The notes under the pieces were generated by a model, which was not told the DNA's origin, did not search any database, and saw nothing but the letters and a program-made list of their open reading frames with translations. From NCBI GenBank assembly GCA_021413975.1, contig JAIOPJ010000055.1:117342-181341 (forward strand): 64,000 nt of DNA, given 5' to 3'. The first letter of the stretch is position 1, and each line of letters begins with the position of its first letter. A program made the position numbers and the translations under genes. Of the stretch, positions 54,069-63,005 are shown in pieces. Source of the DNA: Gemmatimonadota bacterium. GTDB taxonomy: Bacteria; Gemmatimonadota; Gemmatimonadetes; Gemmatimonadales; Gemmatimonadaceae.

Positions 54069-56618
54069 ATGACCCTCGACCTCCGCGCCGCCCTCTCGCA
54101 AGCGCTCGGCCCCAGCATCGAACTGGGGCCCGAGCTGCGCGGTGGCATGGCGCGCATCTTCACGGCGCGCGACTCGGTGCTCGATCGCCGGCTCGTGGTC
54201 AAGACGCTGGGGGACGCACCGCTCGGGGGCGCGGAGGCCGATCGATTCCGTCGCGAGATCCTCATGGCGGCCTCGTTGCAGCACCCGAACATCGTGCCGC
54301 TCCTCTCGGCGGGCACCACGCAGGACGGCATGCCGTTCTATGTCATGCCGTTCGTCGAGGGCGAGACGCTGCGCACGCGACTCACCCGAGGGGCGGTGCC
54401 GCCGCACGAGGTCGCCGAGGTGATCCGCGACGTGGCCCGCGCGCTCGGGGCGGCGCACCGGCGAGGGATCGTGCACCGCGACATCAAGCCCGAGAACATC
54501 TTCAGCGCCGACGGGGTGGCGGTCGTCAGTGATTTCGGCGTGTCGAAGGCACTGGATGCGGCGTCGGCGGTCCGCGCCACCGCGACCGGCGTGGCGATCG
54601 GGACCCCGGCGTACATGGCGCCGGAGCAGGCGTCCGCCGACCCGAGCGCGGGTGCCCGCGCCGACCTCTACTCGCTCGGACTGGTCGCGTGGGAGCTGCT
54701 CGCCGGACGCCATCCATTCGAAGGGCTCACCGCCGGCGCGATGCTCGCCGCGCACATCAGCCGTCCGGTGCCCGCGATCGAATCGGTCGTGCCCGGCGTT
54801 CCCGGCGAACTCGCGGCCCTCATTGGCACGCTCCTCGAGAAGTCACCGGCGCGTCGACCGGTCGATGCCGATGCGGTCGTCGCCACGCTGGCGACCGTGA
54901 TCACGCCGTCGGCGACGGTCGTGCCGCCGCGTCCCACGAAGTGGCGCGCCCGCTGGTCGCTCGTCGCGGGCATCGCGACGATCGCGATCATCGCGGGCAT
55001 CGTCCTGATGCGGGGGCGTCGGGCGCCGCCCGCCTCGCCAGCGTCCGCGTCGCCGTCGGTCGCGGGATGGGAATCGACGCAGTGGTCGGAGCCGGTCACG
55101 CACGTGAGGGTCCCCACGGGCGACACGCTCGTGCGTGACCTGCTCGAGGACGCGTCGACCGCGGTGAGGGGACCGGAGATCCTCGATGACACCGCCACCG
55201 CCGCAGCGTCCGCGGTGACGATCACGGTGCGTCGACGCGGGCGGTCGATCGCCTTCGAGACGCTGCAGAGTCGCAGTCTCACGGCGCTGCCCCTCGGTCT
55301 TCCCGAGGCCGAACTGCGTGAGCGGCTCGGTGGCGTCCTTCTGGTGATCTCCTCGCCGGAACTCGGCTCATGGGCGTTGCCGGCCGGGCTGCCGCCGCGC
55401 GCCGAACAGGTGCGGCAGTTCCTCGCGTTCGCGCGTCTGTCCCGCAACCGCGTCGGCTCGGCGGAGAATGGGCGGGTCGAGCTGGCGGGGGCGCTCGAGC
55501 GCCTGGTCGCCGACGCGGCCGACTGGCCGATGGCGGCGCTGCTCGGCGAGACCTGGTCCGCGATGCTGGCTCCTGGCCCTCGCGTACGCGTGATCACCGA
55601 CCTCGCGTCCCGACGGATCGAGCTCACTGCCGCGGAGCAGACCCTGCTCGATGTCTTGCTCGCCACCGAGCGACGTGACGAGAACGGTCGCGTCATCGCG
55701 TTGCGGGCGTTCGTGCGCGAGACCGGATCGGCCGAGTTCGCGAGGCTCCTTGCAAGGCAGGAGACGCTAAGGGGCGGGTTCCCGGAAGCCATATCGCTCT
55801 TCCGAGCGCTCGGGCCCGGACCGGGACGCGAACATCTTCCGTACTGGTCAGCGCTCACGACCGCCGAACACCTGCTCGGGCGGCACGCCGACGAACTGCG
55901 GGATGCCGATGTCGCCCAGACGGAATCCGGTTCCAGATTGGGCGTGCGGATGTACCGACTGCGCGCGCTGGCCGCGCTCGGGCGCACGACGGAGGCCCAG
56001 ACCGAGACACGCGCATTGACCTCGCTGCCGAGCGAGGACTTCATCTCGGTCGGGTGGGCGATGCGGCAGATGGCGCTGGAACTGCAGTTGCACGGACAGG
56101 CGGAGGCCGCCGGCACGATGATGCGTGACGCGGAGCAGTGGTACCGCGCGCTCCCGGAGCGCCAGCGGACCGTGCGCAGTCTCGCCGAGCACGCGCACGT
56201 GCTCGCGGCGCAGGGCCAAGGGGACGAGGCGCTGCAGAGCGTGGCGAGCGCACTGCAGCTGTCGGACAGTCGCGACCTGATCGCACTGCGCGCGGTGATC
56301 GCCGCGCGGCTCGGCCGCTTCGACGAGGCCAAGCGCAGCGCCGACCTGTGGCGGCGCCGCCCGGCCGATCAAGCGGCCGCCTGGAACGCGATCCTCTCGA
56401 ACTACCTGACCGAGACTGGCGTCATTCCGGGAGGGCCCGATCTCGTCGAGGCGCGACTGGACGCGCTGACGGGGAATCGCGAGCGTGCCGTCGCCGAGTT
56501 GGCGAGCGCCTTCCGCGATCGCGCGAGGTCACCGTCGCTCATGCTCCTGCATGCGGATCCCGACTTCGCGAGCCTGCGATCGGAACCGAAGGTGCGCGTC
56601 CTCTTCGGCGCGCCTTGA
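54069..56618 (+). CDS. Membrane Ser/Thr protein kinase with TPR-like C-terminus
   Basis: A protein of 849 aa. The kinase domain (residues 15-275) has a loose glycine loop (ELRGGMARIFTARD), Lys in RLVVKTLG, an intact catalytic loop IVHRDIKPENIF, VVSDFGVSKA and GTPAYMAPEQ. A transmembrane segment (WSLVAGIATIAIIAGIVLM) is at about 298-316. The large outer part is Ala/Arg-rich and ends with helical TPR-like repeats (EARLDALTGNRERAVAELASAF). It is the only one of the three kinases here that looks active. Targets unknown. Confidence 0.9.
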   Translation: MTLDLRAALSQALGPSIELGPELRGGMARIFTARDSVLDRRLVVKTLGDAPLGGAEADRFRREILMAASLQHPNIVPLLSAGTTQDGMPFYVMPFVEGETLRTRLTRGAVPPHEVAEVIRDVARALGAAHRRGIVHRDIKPENIFSADGVAVVSDFGVSKALDAASAVRATATGVAIGTPAYMAPEQASADPSAGARADLYSLGLVAWELLAGRHPFEGLTAGAMLAAHISRPVPAIESVVPGVPGELAALIGTLLEKSPARRPVDADAVVATLATVITPSATVVPPRPTKWRARWSLVAGIATIAIIAGIVLMRGRRAPPASPASASPSVAGWESTQWSEPVTHVRVPTGDTLVRDLLEDASTAVRGPEILDDTATAAASAVTITVRRRGRSIAFETLQSRSLTALPLGLPEAELRERLGGVLLVISSPELGSWALPAGLPPRAEQVRQFLAFARLSRNRVGSAENGRVELAGALERLVADAADWPMAALLGETWSAMLAPGPRVRVITDLASRRIELTAAEQTLLDVLLATERRDENGRVIALRAFVRETGSAEFARLLARQETLRGGFPEAISLFRALGPGPGREHLPYWSALTTAEHLLGRHADELRDADVAQTESGSRLGVRMYRLRALAALGRTTEAQTETRALTSLPSEDFISVGWAMRQMALELQLHGQAEAAGTMMRDAEQWYRALPERQRTVRSLAEHAHVLAAQGQGDEALQSVASALQLSDSRDLIALRAVIAARLGRFDEAKRSADLWRRRPADQAAAWNAILSNYLTETGVIPGGPDLVEARLDALTGNRERAVAELASAFRDRARSPSLMLLHADPDFASLRSEPKVRVLFGAP

Positions 56619-56657
56619 TTGCCTCTCGGAGCCGGGGTAGACTCACCCGATTCCCCC

Positions 56658-57779
56658 ATGACGATCCGCACCCATCCCACTGACGCGCGCGCCTGGGTCG
56701 AAGTCGACCTCGGGGCGCTCGTGCGCAATGCACGCGCCCTCGCCGCGCATTCGCGGAAGCCGCTGATCCCCATGATCAAGGCCGACGCCTACGGCGTCGG
56801 TGCGGTCGCGGCGGCGCGTGCGCTCGAGGGGATCGAACCGCTCGCCTACGGCGTGTCGTCGATCGCCGAGGCGATCGAGCTGCGCCAGGCCGGCATCGAA
56901 CGGCCGATCATCCTCTTCACGCCGTCGATGCTCGAGTCGCCCGATCCCGAGTGGATCCCGTCCGACGCGCTGCTCATGACGCGCTACCACGTCACGCCGA
57001 CGCTCGCGCGTCGCGAGCACATCATCGCGTGGGGACAGAGCGGTGAGCATCCGGCCTGGCATCTCGCGATCGACACCGGCATGCACCGGGCCGGGAGCGA
57101 TCACCGTGCGCTCGCGTCGCTGCACGAGGCCATCGCGGAGTTCCCGCCGCTGGGCGCGTTCACGCACTTCCATTCGGCCGAGCTCGACGATGGGTCGATG
57201 GAGACGCAGGAGAAGCACTTCCGGAATGCCGTCGCCGGGTTGCCGCGCCGGCCCCGGCTGCTGCACGCCGAGAACAGCGCCGCGATCGTCCGCCGGCCGG
57301 GGTCGGAGTGGGACTGCGTGCGGCCGGGCGTCTTCCTCTACGGCGTGAGCAGCGGGCAGAAGGCCGCTTTGCGACCGGAGTCGGTCGTCTCGCTCCGCGC
57401 CAGGGTCGTCGAGGTGCGCACCGTCGCGGCCGGGGATTCCGTGAGCTATGACGCGACCTGGCGCGCCGAGCGTGAGAGCGAGATCGCCACCGTCTGCTGC
57501 GGCTATGCCGACGGCCTGCGGCGACATCTGGGTGCGAAGGGTTGCGGTCTGGTGCGCGGGCAGCGGGCACCGATCGCCGGTCTGATCACCATGGACATGA
57601 CGATGCTCGACGTGACCGGCACCGGGTGCAAGGTCGGTGACGTCGTCACCTTCCTCGGCCGCGACGGCGACGAGTCGCTGACCGCCGAGAGCGTCGCCGG
57701 CCGGAGCGGACTCTCGCCGTACGAACTCCTCGTCGGACTGCGGTTGCGACTGCCGCGCGTCCATACGGGGACGTGGTGA
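56658..57779 (+). CDS. alr: Alanine racemase
   Basis: PLP enzyme making D-Ala for peptidoglycan. The PLP Lys is in LIPMIKADAYGVGA. The catalytic Tyr is in DSVSYDATWRAE. HLAIDTGMHRAG, THFHSAELDD and NSAAIVRRPGSEWDCVRPGVFLYG are conserved blocks. Length 373 aa is typical. ATG 56658 is used; a TAGACT box ends 14 bases ahead. Its stop overlaps the deoB start (TGATG), opening a seven-gene coupled run. Confidence 0.95.
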   Translation: MTIRTHPTDARAWVEVDLGALVRNARALAAHSRKPLIPMIKADAYGVGAVAAARALEGIEPLAYGVSSIAEAIELRQAGIERPIILFTPSMLESPDPEWIPSDALLMTRYHVTPTLARREHIIAWGQSGEHPAWHLAIDTGMHRAGSDHRALASLHEAIAEFPPLGAFTHFHSAELDDGSMETQEKHFRNAVAGLPRRPRLLHAENSAAIVRRPGSEWDCVRPGVFLYGVSSGQKAALRPESVVSLRARVVEVRTVAAGDSVSYDATWRAERESEIATVCCGYADGLRRHLGAKGCGLVRGQRAPIAGLITMDMTMLDVTGTGCKVGDVVTFLGRDGDESLTAESVAGRSGLSPYELLVGLRLRLPRVHTGTW

Positions 57780-58945
57780 TGGCGCACCGCGCGATCATCC
57801 TCGTGCTCGACGGCGTCGGCATCGGCGAGGCCCCCGACACCGCAGCGTACGGCGATCAGGGCTCCGACACGCTCGGGAACGTCGCCCGCGCGGTCGGCGG
57901 GCTGGTGCTCCCCAACCTCGAGCGCGCCGGTCTGGGTCTGATCGCGCCGCTCCAGGGCGTGGCCGCCGTCGAGCGTCCCACCGGGGCCTGGGGCCTCATG
58001 GAGCCCCGATCGGCCGGCAAGGACAGCACGACCGGGCACTGGGAGATCGCCGGCGTGCACCTCGCCAAGCCGTTCCCCACGTATCCGCACGGGTTCCCCC
58101 CCGAGGTCGTCGCGGAGTTCTCGCGGCGCACCGGGCGGCCGGTGATCGGCAATGTGGTCGGGAGCGGCACCGCGATCCTCGACACCTACGGCGAGGAGCA
58201 CCAGCGCACCGGCGCCTGGATCCTCTACACCTCCGCCGATTCGGTCTTCCAGATCGCGGCGCATGAGGAGACCATCCCGCTCGCCGAGCTCTACGCCGCG
58301 TGCGACACCGCCCGGGCGATGCTGGCGGCGCCGCACGATGCCTCGCGCGTGATCGCGCGGCCTTTCGTCGGCGTTCCCGGGGCGTGGAAGCGCACGGCGA
58401 ACCGCCGCGACGTGTCGATCGCGCCGCCGGCGGAGACGCTCCTCGACGCCCTCGCGGTGGCGGGAATCCCGCGGAACGGGGTAGGGAAGGTCGACGATCT
58501 GTTCGCCCGGCGGGGCCTCGAAGGGGGCCACACCAAGGACAACGCCGAGGGCGTGGCGAGGATCCTGGAGTGGATCCGGCGCGGTCCGGATGGGTTGTTG
58601 TTCGCCAACCTTGTAGATTTCGACCAAGCCTATGGGCACCGGAACGACGTTCCGGGGTTCTATCAGGCACTGCGCGACTTCGATCGCGCCCTGCCCGACC
58701 TCACATCCGCCCTCCGCGAGGACGACCTGCTGTTCATCACCGCCGATCACGGGAACGACCCGACCACGCCCTCCACGGACCACGCACGCGAGTGCGTCCC
58801 GGTGCTGGCGCTGGGCGCGCGCGTCCGACCGGTGGCGTTGGGGCGGCGGCCGACCTTCTCCGATCTCGGGGCGACGGTGGCCGAGTGGCTCGGGGTCGGG
58901 TTCCGCGGACGCGGGACCTCGTTCCTGCCGGCGATCATCGCGTGA
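57779..58945 (+). CDS. deoB: Phosphopentomutase
   Basis: Interconverts (deoxy)ribose 1- and 5-phosphates. The alkaline-phosphatase-type metal site is visible: LVLDGVGIGEAPDT, the phospho-Thr segment GKDSTTGHWEIAG, IAAHEETIPL, DFDQAYGHRNDV and ITADHGNDPTTPSTDHARE. Length 388 aa is normal. It supplies the DeoC substrate; no purine or pyrimidine nucleoside phosphorylase is in this window. Confidence 0.95.
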   Translation: MAHRAIILVLDGVGIGEAPDTAAYGDQGSDTLGNVARAVGGLVLPNLERAGLGLIAPLQGVAAVERPTGAWGLMEPRSAGKDSTTGHWEIAGVHLAKPFPTYPHGFPPEVVAEFSRRTGRPVIGNVVGSGTAILDTYGEEHQRTGAWILYTSADSVFQIAAHEETIPLAELYAACDTARAMLAAPHDASRVIARPFVGVPGAWKRTANRRDVSIAPPAETLLDALAVAGIPRNGVGKVDDLFARRGLEGGHTKDNAEGVARILEWIRRGPDGLLFANLVDFDQAYGHRNDVPGFYQALRDFDRALPDLTSALREDDLLFITADHGNDPTTPSTDHARECVPVLALGARVRPVALGRRPTFSDLGATVAEWLGVGFRGRGTSFLPAIIA

Positions 58946-59361
58946 CGGTCGCCTCGATCGAGCCGTACCTCCCGGCGCTCCGCGCGCGGGCCGCCGAAGC
59001 GATGCAGCATGCCTACGCACCGTACTCGAGGTTCCGCGTGGGCGCGGCGCTGCTCGCGACCGACGGCACGATCATCGGTGGCTGCAACGTCGAGAACGCA
59101 TCGTATCCGGCGGGGACCTGCGCCGAGCGCTGCGCGCTGGGCGCTGCGGTCGTCTCCGGGCACCAGCATTTCGCAGCGATCGTGATCTGTTCGCAGGCCA
59201 CTGAACCGACGCCGCCCTGCGGCATCTGTCGTCAGGCACTGGCCGAGTTCGGCACCACCCTCGCCGTGGTCGCCGTGACCGCGTCGGGTTCCGAGGCGCG
59301 CTGGACGCTCGATGAGCTCCTGCCGCATCCCTTCACGCCCTCAAAGCTCCACATCCGATGA
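58942..59361 (+). CDS. cdd: Cytidine deaminase
   Basis: Deaminates (deoxy)cytidine to (deoxy)uridine. The zinc site is complete: CNVENASYPAGTCAER and TPPCGICRQAL. At 139 aa it is the short, tetrameric type. The start is GTG overlapping the deoB stop (GTGA). The pairing with deoB fits nucleoside salvage. Confidence 0.95.
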   Translation: MTVASIEPYLPALRARAAEAMQHAYAPYSRFRVGAALLATDGTIIGGCNVENASYPAGTCAERCALGAAVVSGHQHFAAIVICSQATEPTPPCGICRQALAEFGTTLAVVAVTASGSEARWTLDELLPHPFTPSKLHIR

Positions 59362-60647
59362 TCCGGCGCCTGCTTCGCGCCCCCGTGCTGTTGGCGTTCC
59401 CGGTCGCGCTGCTCGTCGGCGCCTGCACCGAGCGCCTCGACACGGCCAGTTCGTGCCCCGTGCTCTGCCCGGGGCAGACCCTCGACATCCTCGACACGAT
59501 CCTCGATCCGGCGGTGGTGCTCGACACGACCCTGCAGACCTTCCCGTTGCTCGGGTTCGAGAGCGGGTTGCTCGTGGCGACGCGCGGGGACACGCTCGAC
59601 ACCCGGGCGATCATCCGGTTCGACACGCTCGCGCGCGTCTTCTCGCCGCCGAGCGACACGGCGCGCCCGGTGTCGTACATCGACTCGGCGACCCTGAGCG
59701 TCCGGCTCGCGAAGACGGGCATCAAGGTCCCGCAGACCTTCTACCTCGACGCGTTCGACGTGGGCGATACGACGCTGGTCGATTCGCTCCCGACGACGCT
59801 CCTGCCGTTCTTCACGGCGGGGCGCTTGCTGGGGAGCCTGAGGATCGACAGCGCCAGCTACATCGATTCGGGCACGGTGAGGATCGTGCTCGACAGTGCC
59901 AAGCTGCGGCAGATCGTCTCGACGCCCGGCGCCGTGCTCCGGATCGGGCTGCAACTGCGCAGCACCGAGTCGGGTGCCTTCCTCGTCACGTCGAGCGACG
60001 ACGCGACCAACGGTCCGCTCCTGCGCTACCGGGTCTCTGCCGACACGCTCGTCGCCGCGGTGACGGCGCGGCCGCTCTCGCTCTTCCCCCGGTTGCCGCT
60101 GAACGTGAATGGCGACCTCGTCGACTATCTGCTCGTCGCCGACGCCCCCGACATCCGGAAGGCAGGCCGCTTCTCGGTCGGCGGATTCCCCGGCCGGCGC
60201 ACCTACCTTCGCTTCAACCTGCCGCGCTGGATGACCGACTCGACCGCGGTCCTGCGGGCGCAGTTGGAGTTCGTGCAGGATCCGGTGCGGGGACTCGACG
60301 AACGCGACTCGCTCACGATCCGTGCGCAGGTCGTGCTGGCCGGCAACGCCACCACCGACCTGAATCGGGCGGCGCGACTGCTCGCCCCCGCCGGCTTCTT
60401 CGTCGGCGACCTCCTCCGCGTCGCTCCGGGCGACTCCGGCGTCGTGAAGCTCGAGATCAACTCCCTTGTGCGCCTCTGGCGCACGAACTCGGGCGCGCAG
60501 AACATCCCGAGTGCGCTCATCCTGCGCTCGGAACTCGAGGGCAGCAGTGCTTTCGGTGCGAACTTCTTCGGTCTGAGCGCCGCCCCGGGGCTCCGTCCGC
60601 GTCTGCGGGTGAGCTACGTGCCCAACATTCGATTCGGACAGCCCTGA
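59358..60647 (+). CDS. Lipoprotein of unknown function
   Basis: A protein of 429 aa starting inside the cdd stop (ATGA). Lipoprotein signal VLLAFPVALLVGAC, Cys about residue 23. The mature protein is beta-rich with repeated Asp-Thr/Ser-Asp stretches (FDTLARVF, YIDSATLSVRL, YIDSGTVRIVLD), consistent with stacked jelly-roll modules. Its stop overlaps the start of the barrel gene, so the two may form an envelope pair. Family not recognised. Confidence 0.78.
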   Translation: MIRRLLRAPVLLAFPVALLVGACTERLDTASSCPVLCPGQTLDILDTILDPAVVLDTTLQTFPLLGFESGLLVATRGDTLDTRAIIRFDTLARVFSPPSDTARPVSYIDSATLSVRLAKTGIKVPQTFYLDAFDVGDTTLVDSLPTTLLPFFTAGRLLGSLRIDSASYIDSGTVRIVLDSAKLRQIVSTPGAVLRIGLQLRSTESGAFLVTSSDDATNGPLLRYRVSADTLVAAVTARPLSLFPRLPLNVNGDLVDYLLVADAPDIRKAGRFSVGGFPGRRTYLRFNLPRWMTDSTAVLRAQLEFVQDPVRGLDERDSLTIRAQVVLAGNATTDLNRAARLLAPAGFFVGDLLRVAPGDSGVVKLEINSLVRLWRTNSGAQNIPSALILRSELEGSSAFGANFFGLSAAPGLRPRLRVSYVPNIRFGQP

Positions 60648-61771
60648 TGCGACGCCCGCTCCGCCTCCTCGCGCTCGTCGCGATCCTCCCTGGTGCGCTC
60701 CGCGCGCAGGGTGCGCTGTCGGTCCAGGGTTACGGCTATCCCACGGGGCAGCTGGGCAGCGCCTCGGTCGCGCTCGGCGGTGCCACGGGGGAGATCGATC
60801 CCTCGAGCGCCCTGAACCCGGCGGCGCTCTCGATCCCGTCACGCTTCTCCGTGTACATGCAGGTCCAGCCCGAGTACCGCCGGACGGCCGTCGGCGGGCA
60901 GGCGGACCGCAGCACGACCATGCGCTTCCCCAGCTTCATCGTCACCGGTGGCAATCGGCGGCTGACGGCGGGCCTCTCGGCGACGACGCTCCTCGATCGC
61001 ACCTGGAGCAACGTCTACTCCGACAGCCAGCTCGTCGGCGGGACCCTGCTGCCGTCGGTGCTCACGGCGTCGAGCAACGGCGCGATCACGGACGCGCGCG
61101 CGGCGATCGCGTACTGGCTCAACGCCAGGGTGCAGGTCGGTCTCGGGCTCCACGCACTGACCGGCGAGAACCGGCTGAGCTTCGGCCGCTCCTTCGACGC
61201 CAGCACGGGCGTGGGCGGTGTGCAGCAGCTCACGACCATCAACTATTCGGGGCGGGCCGTATCGCTCGGCCTGATCTACCTGCCGACGAAGGTGCTCGCG
61301 GTCGGGGCCTCGGCGCGGCTCGGTGGCGGCATGGAGGCACGGCAGGACGCCCTCGACCTCGCCAGCGCGACCGTGCCCGACCGGGTCGGCGTGACCTTCG
61401 CCTACACCGGCATCCCGAACACCACGATCGCCGCCCGTTTCGATCACACGGGCTGGTCATCGATGCGCGACCTCGGGACGGCGCAGATGAGCGTCTTCGA
61501 CGCGAACGACGTCGGCATCGGCCTCGAGGTGGTGGGACCGCGCATCGCCGGCGCGCCCTCGTACGCGCGACTCGGCTTGCGCGATCGCGGACTGCCGTTC
61601 GGCGTGAATGGCGACAAGGTCGGGGAGCGCTCGATCAGCGGCGGCATCGCGATCCCGGTCGCGCGCGGTCGAGGTCAGTTCGACATCTCGCTGCAGCGCG
61701 CCGCGCGCTCGGCCGCGGGGGCGAAGGAGAAAGCGCTCTTCCTCTCCATCGGGCTCGGCATCCGGCCCTGA
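60647..61771 (+). CDS. FadL/OMPP1-like outer-membrane barrel protein
   Basis: A protein of 374 aa with signal peptide (RLLALVAILPGALRAQG). The mature N-terminus ASVALGGATGEIDPSSALNPAALS is the classic FadL-type plug region. Alternating strands follow (VGLGLHALTGENRLSFG, VSLGLIYLPTKVLAVGASARLG) to a final LFLSIGLGIRP. It could transport a hydrophobic solute; none is implied by sequence. Coupled to the lipoprotein gene by TGATG. Confidence 0.82.
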   Translation: MRRPLRLLALVAILPGALRAQGALSVQGYGYPTGQLGSASVALGGATGEIDPSSALNPAALSIPSRFSVYMQVQPEYRRTAVGGQADRSTTMRFPSFIVTGGNRRLTAGLSATTLLDRTWSNVYSDSQLVGGTLLPSVLTASSNGAITDARAAIAYWLNARVQVGLGLHALTGENRLSFGRSFDASTGVGGVQQLTTINYSGRAVSLGLIYLPTKVLAVGASARLGGGMEARQDALDLASATVPDRVGVTFAYTGIPNTTIAARFDHTGWSSMRDLGTAQMSVFDANDVGIGLEVVGPRIAGAPSYARLGLRDRGLPFGVNGDKVGERSISGGIAIPVARGRGQFDISLQRAARSAAGAKEKALFLSIGLGIRP

Positions 61772-61775
61772 GGCG

Positions 61776-63005
61776 ATGGGCGTGACCGACGCTTCCGCGA
61801 CCGCACCGACCGTGGGTTCCCGGACCCTGGTGCTGGTCGCGGACGACGTGGAGGCGAACGTCGAGCTGCTGCGCGATCAGCTCGCGTCGTTGGGGTGTCG
61901 CGTGATCCATTCGGTGGACGGTCCCTCGACGCTCGCGCGCTGTGCCGAGGAGCACCCGGATCTCTGCATCCTCGACATCTCGATGCCCCCCGGCGATCTC
62001 GGCGTCGAGGCGCGCGAGACCGGCTTCGAGGTCTGCCGCCGGCTCAAGCGCGATCCGCGAACGGCGCGCATCCCCGTGATCTTCGTCTCCGCGCTCAACG
62101 ACGCGAGCGACCGGCTCAAGGCGATCGAGGCCGGTGGCGACGACTTCCTGCTCAAGCCGCACAACCGCCACGTGCTCGGCGCGCGCGTCCGGAGCCTCCT
62201 CAAGCTGAAGGGGGCGACCGATGCGCTCGAGGAGAGCCTCAAGCGGCTGCGCGAGCTGCAGAAGGCGCGCGACGACCTCATGCGGATGATCGTGCACGAC
62301 CTGAAGACGCCGCTCACGAGCATGCTCGCGACACTCGAGATGCTGCGCGACGGCGACTTCGGTGCGATCGACGAGCGCCCCGCCCGCGCCCTCTCCGACG
62401 TGGAAGGGAAGGCGGAGGACCTCCTGGGACTCATCCAGGACCTGCTCGACGTGTCGAAGGTGGAGGAGCAGTCGCTCGTGCTCTCCCCCGAGCAGATCGC
62501 GCCGGCGGCGCTGCTCGCCGAGGTGCTCTTCGACTGGGAACTGCGCTTCCGCCAGGAGCAGACGGTCGCGCGGCACGAGGTGGCCGACGACGCGCCGGTG
62601 TTCCGCGCCGACAAGACGCTGCTCAAGCGCGTCCTCACCAACCTCGTGCAGAACGCGATCACGCATTCGCCGGTGCCGGTGACCCTGACGCTCGCGGCGC
62701 GACGCGATCCGGCGGGGATCGTGATCTCCGTGAGTGATACCGGCCCCGGCATCCCCGACGAGTACCAGGACCTCGTGTTCCAGAAGTTCGAGCAGGTGCG
62801 CGCGGCCAATGCGCCGCGCGTGCGGAGCTCCGGACTCGGGCTCGCGTTCTGCCGCATCGCGGTCGAGTCGCATGGCGGGCGCATCTGGCTCCGCAGCAAG
62901 GAAGGGGAGGGGAGCACCTTCCACATCCTGTTGACGATCGAGCCGATCGAGCGCACCGGTCGGTTGCTGAGGACCGGGGAGTACCCGGCCGTGGGTCGCA
63001 CGTGA
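61776..63005 (+). CDS. Receiver-histidine kinase fusion
   Basis: A protein of 409 aa without membrane segments. An N-terminal receiver domain has phospho-acceptor Asp in DLCILDISMPP and Lys in FLLKPHNRHV. A short coiled linker leads to HisKA (MRMIVHDLKTPLTSML, His conserved) and HATPase (LVQNAITHSP, SDTGPGIPDE, SGLGLAFCRIAVESHGG). It is a soluble hybrid regulator; no separate response regulator is adjacent. It starts 4 bases after the barrel gene. Confidence 0.92.
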   Translation: MGVTDASATAPTVGSRTLVLVADDVEANVELLRDQLASLGCRVIHSVDGPSTLARCAEEHPDLCILDISMPPGDLGVEARETGFEVCRRLKRDPRTARIPVIFVSALNDASDRLKAIEAGGDDFLLKPHNRHVLGARVRSLLKLKGATDALEESLKRLRELQKARDDLMRMIVHDLKTPLTSMLATLEMLRDGDFGAIDERPARALSDVEGKAEDLLGLIQDLLDVSKVEEQSLVLSPEQIAPAALLAEVLFDWELRFRQEQTVARHEVADDAPVFRADKTLLKRVLTNLVQNAITHSPVPVTLTLAARRDPAGIVISVSDTGPGIPDEYQDLVFQKFEQVRAANAPRVRSSGLGLAFCRIAVESHGGRIWLRSKEGEGSTFHILLTIEPIERTGRLLRTGEYPAVGRT

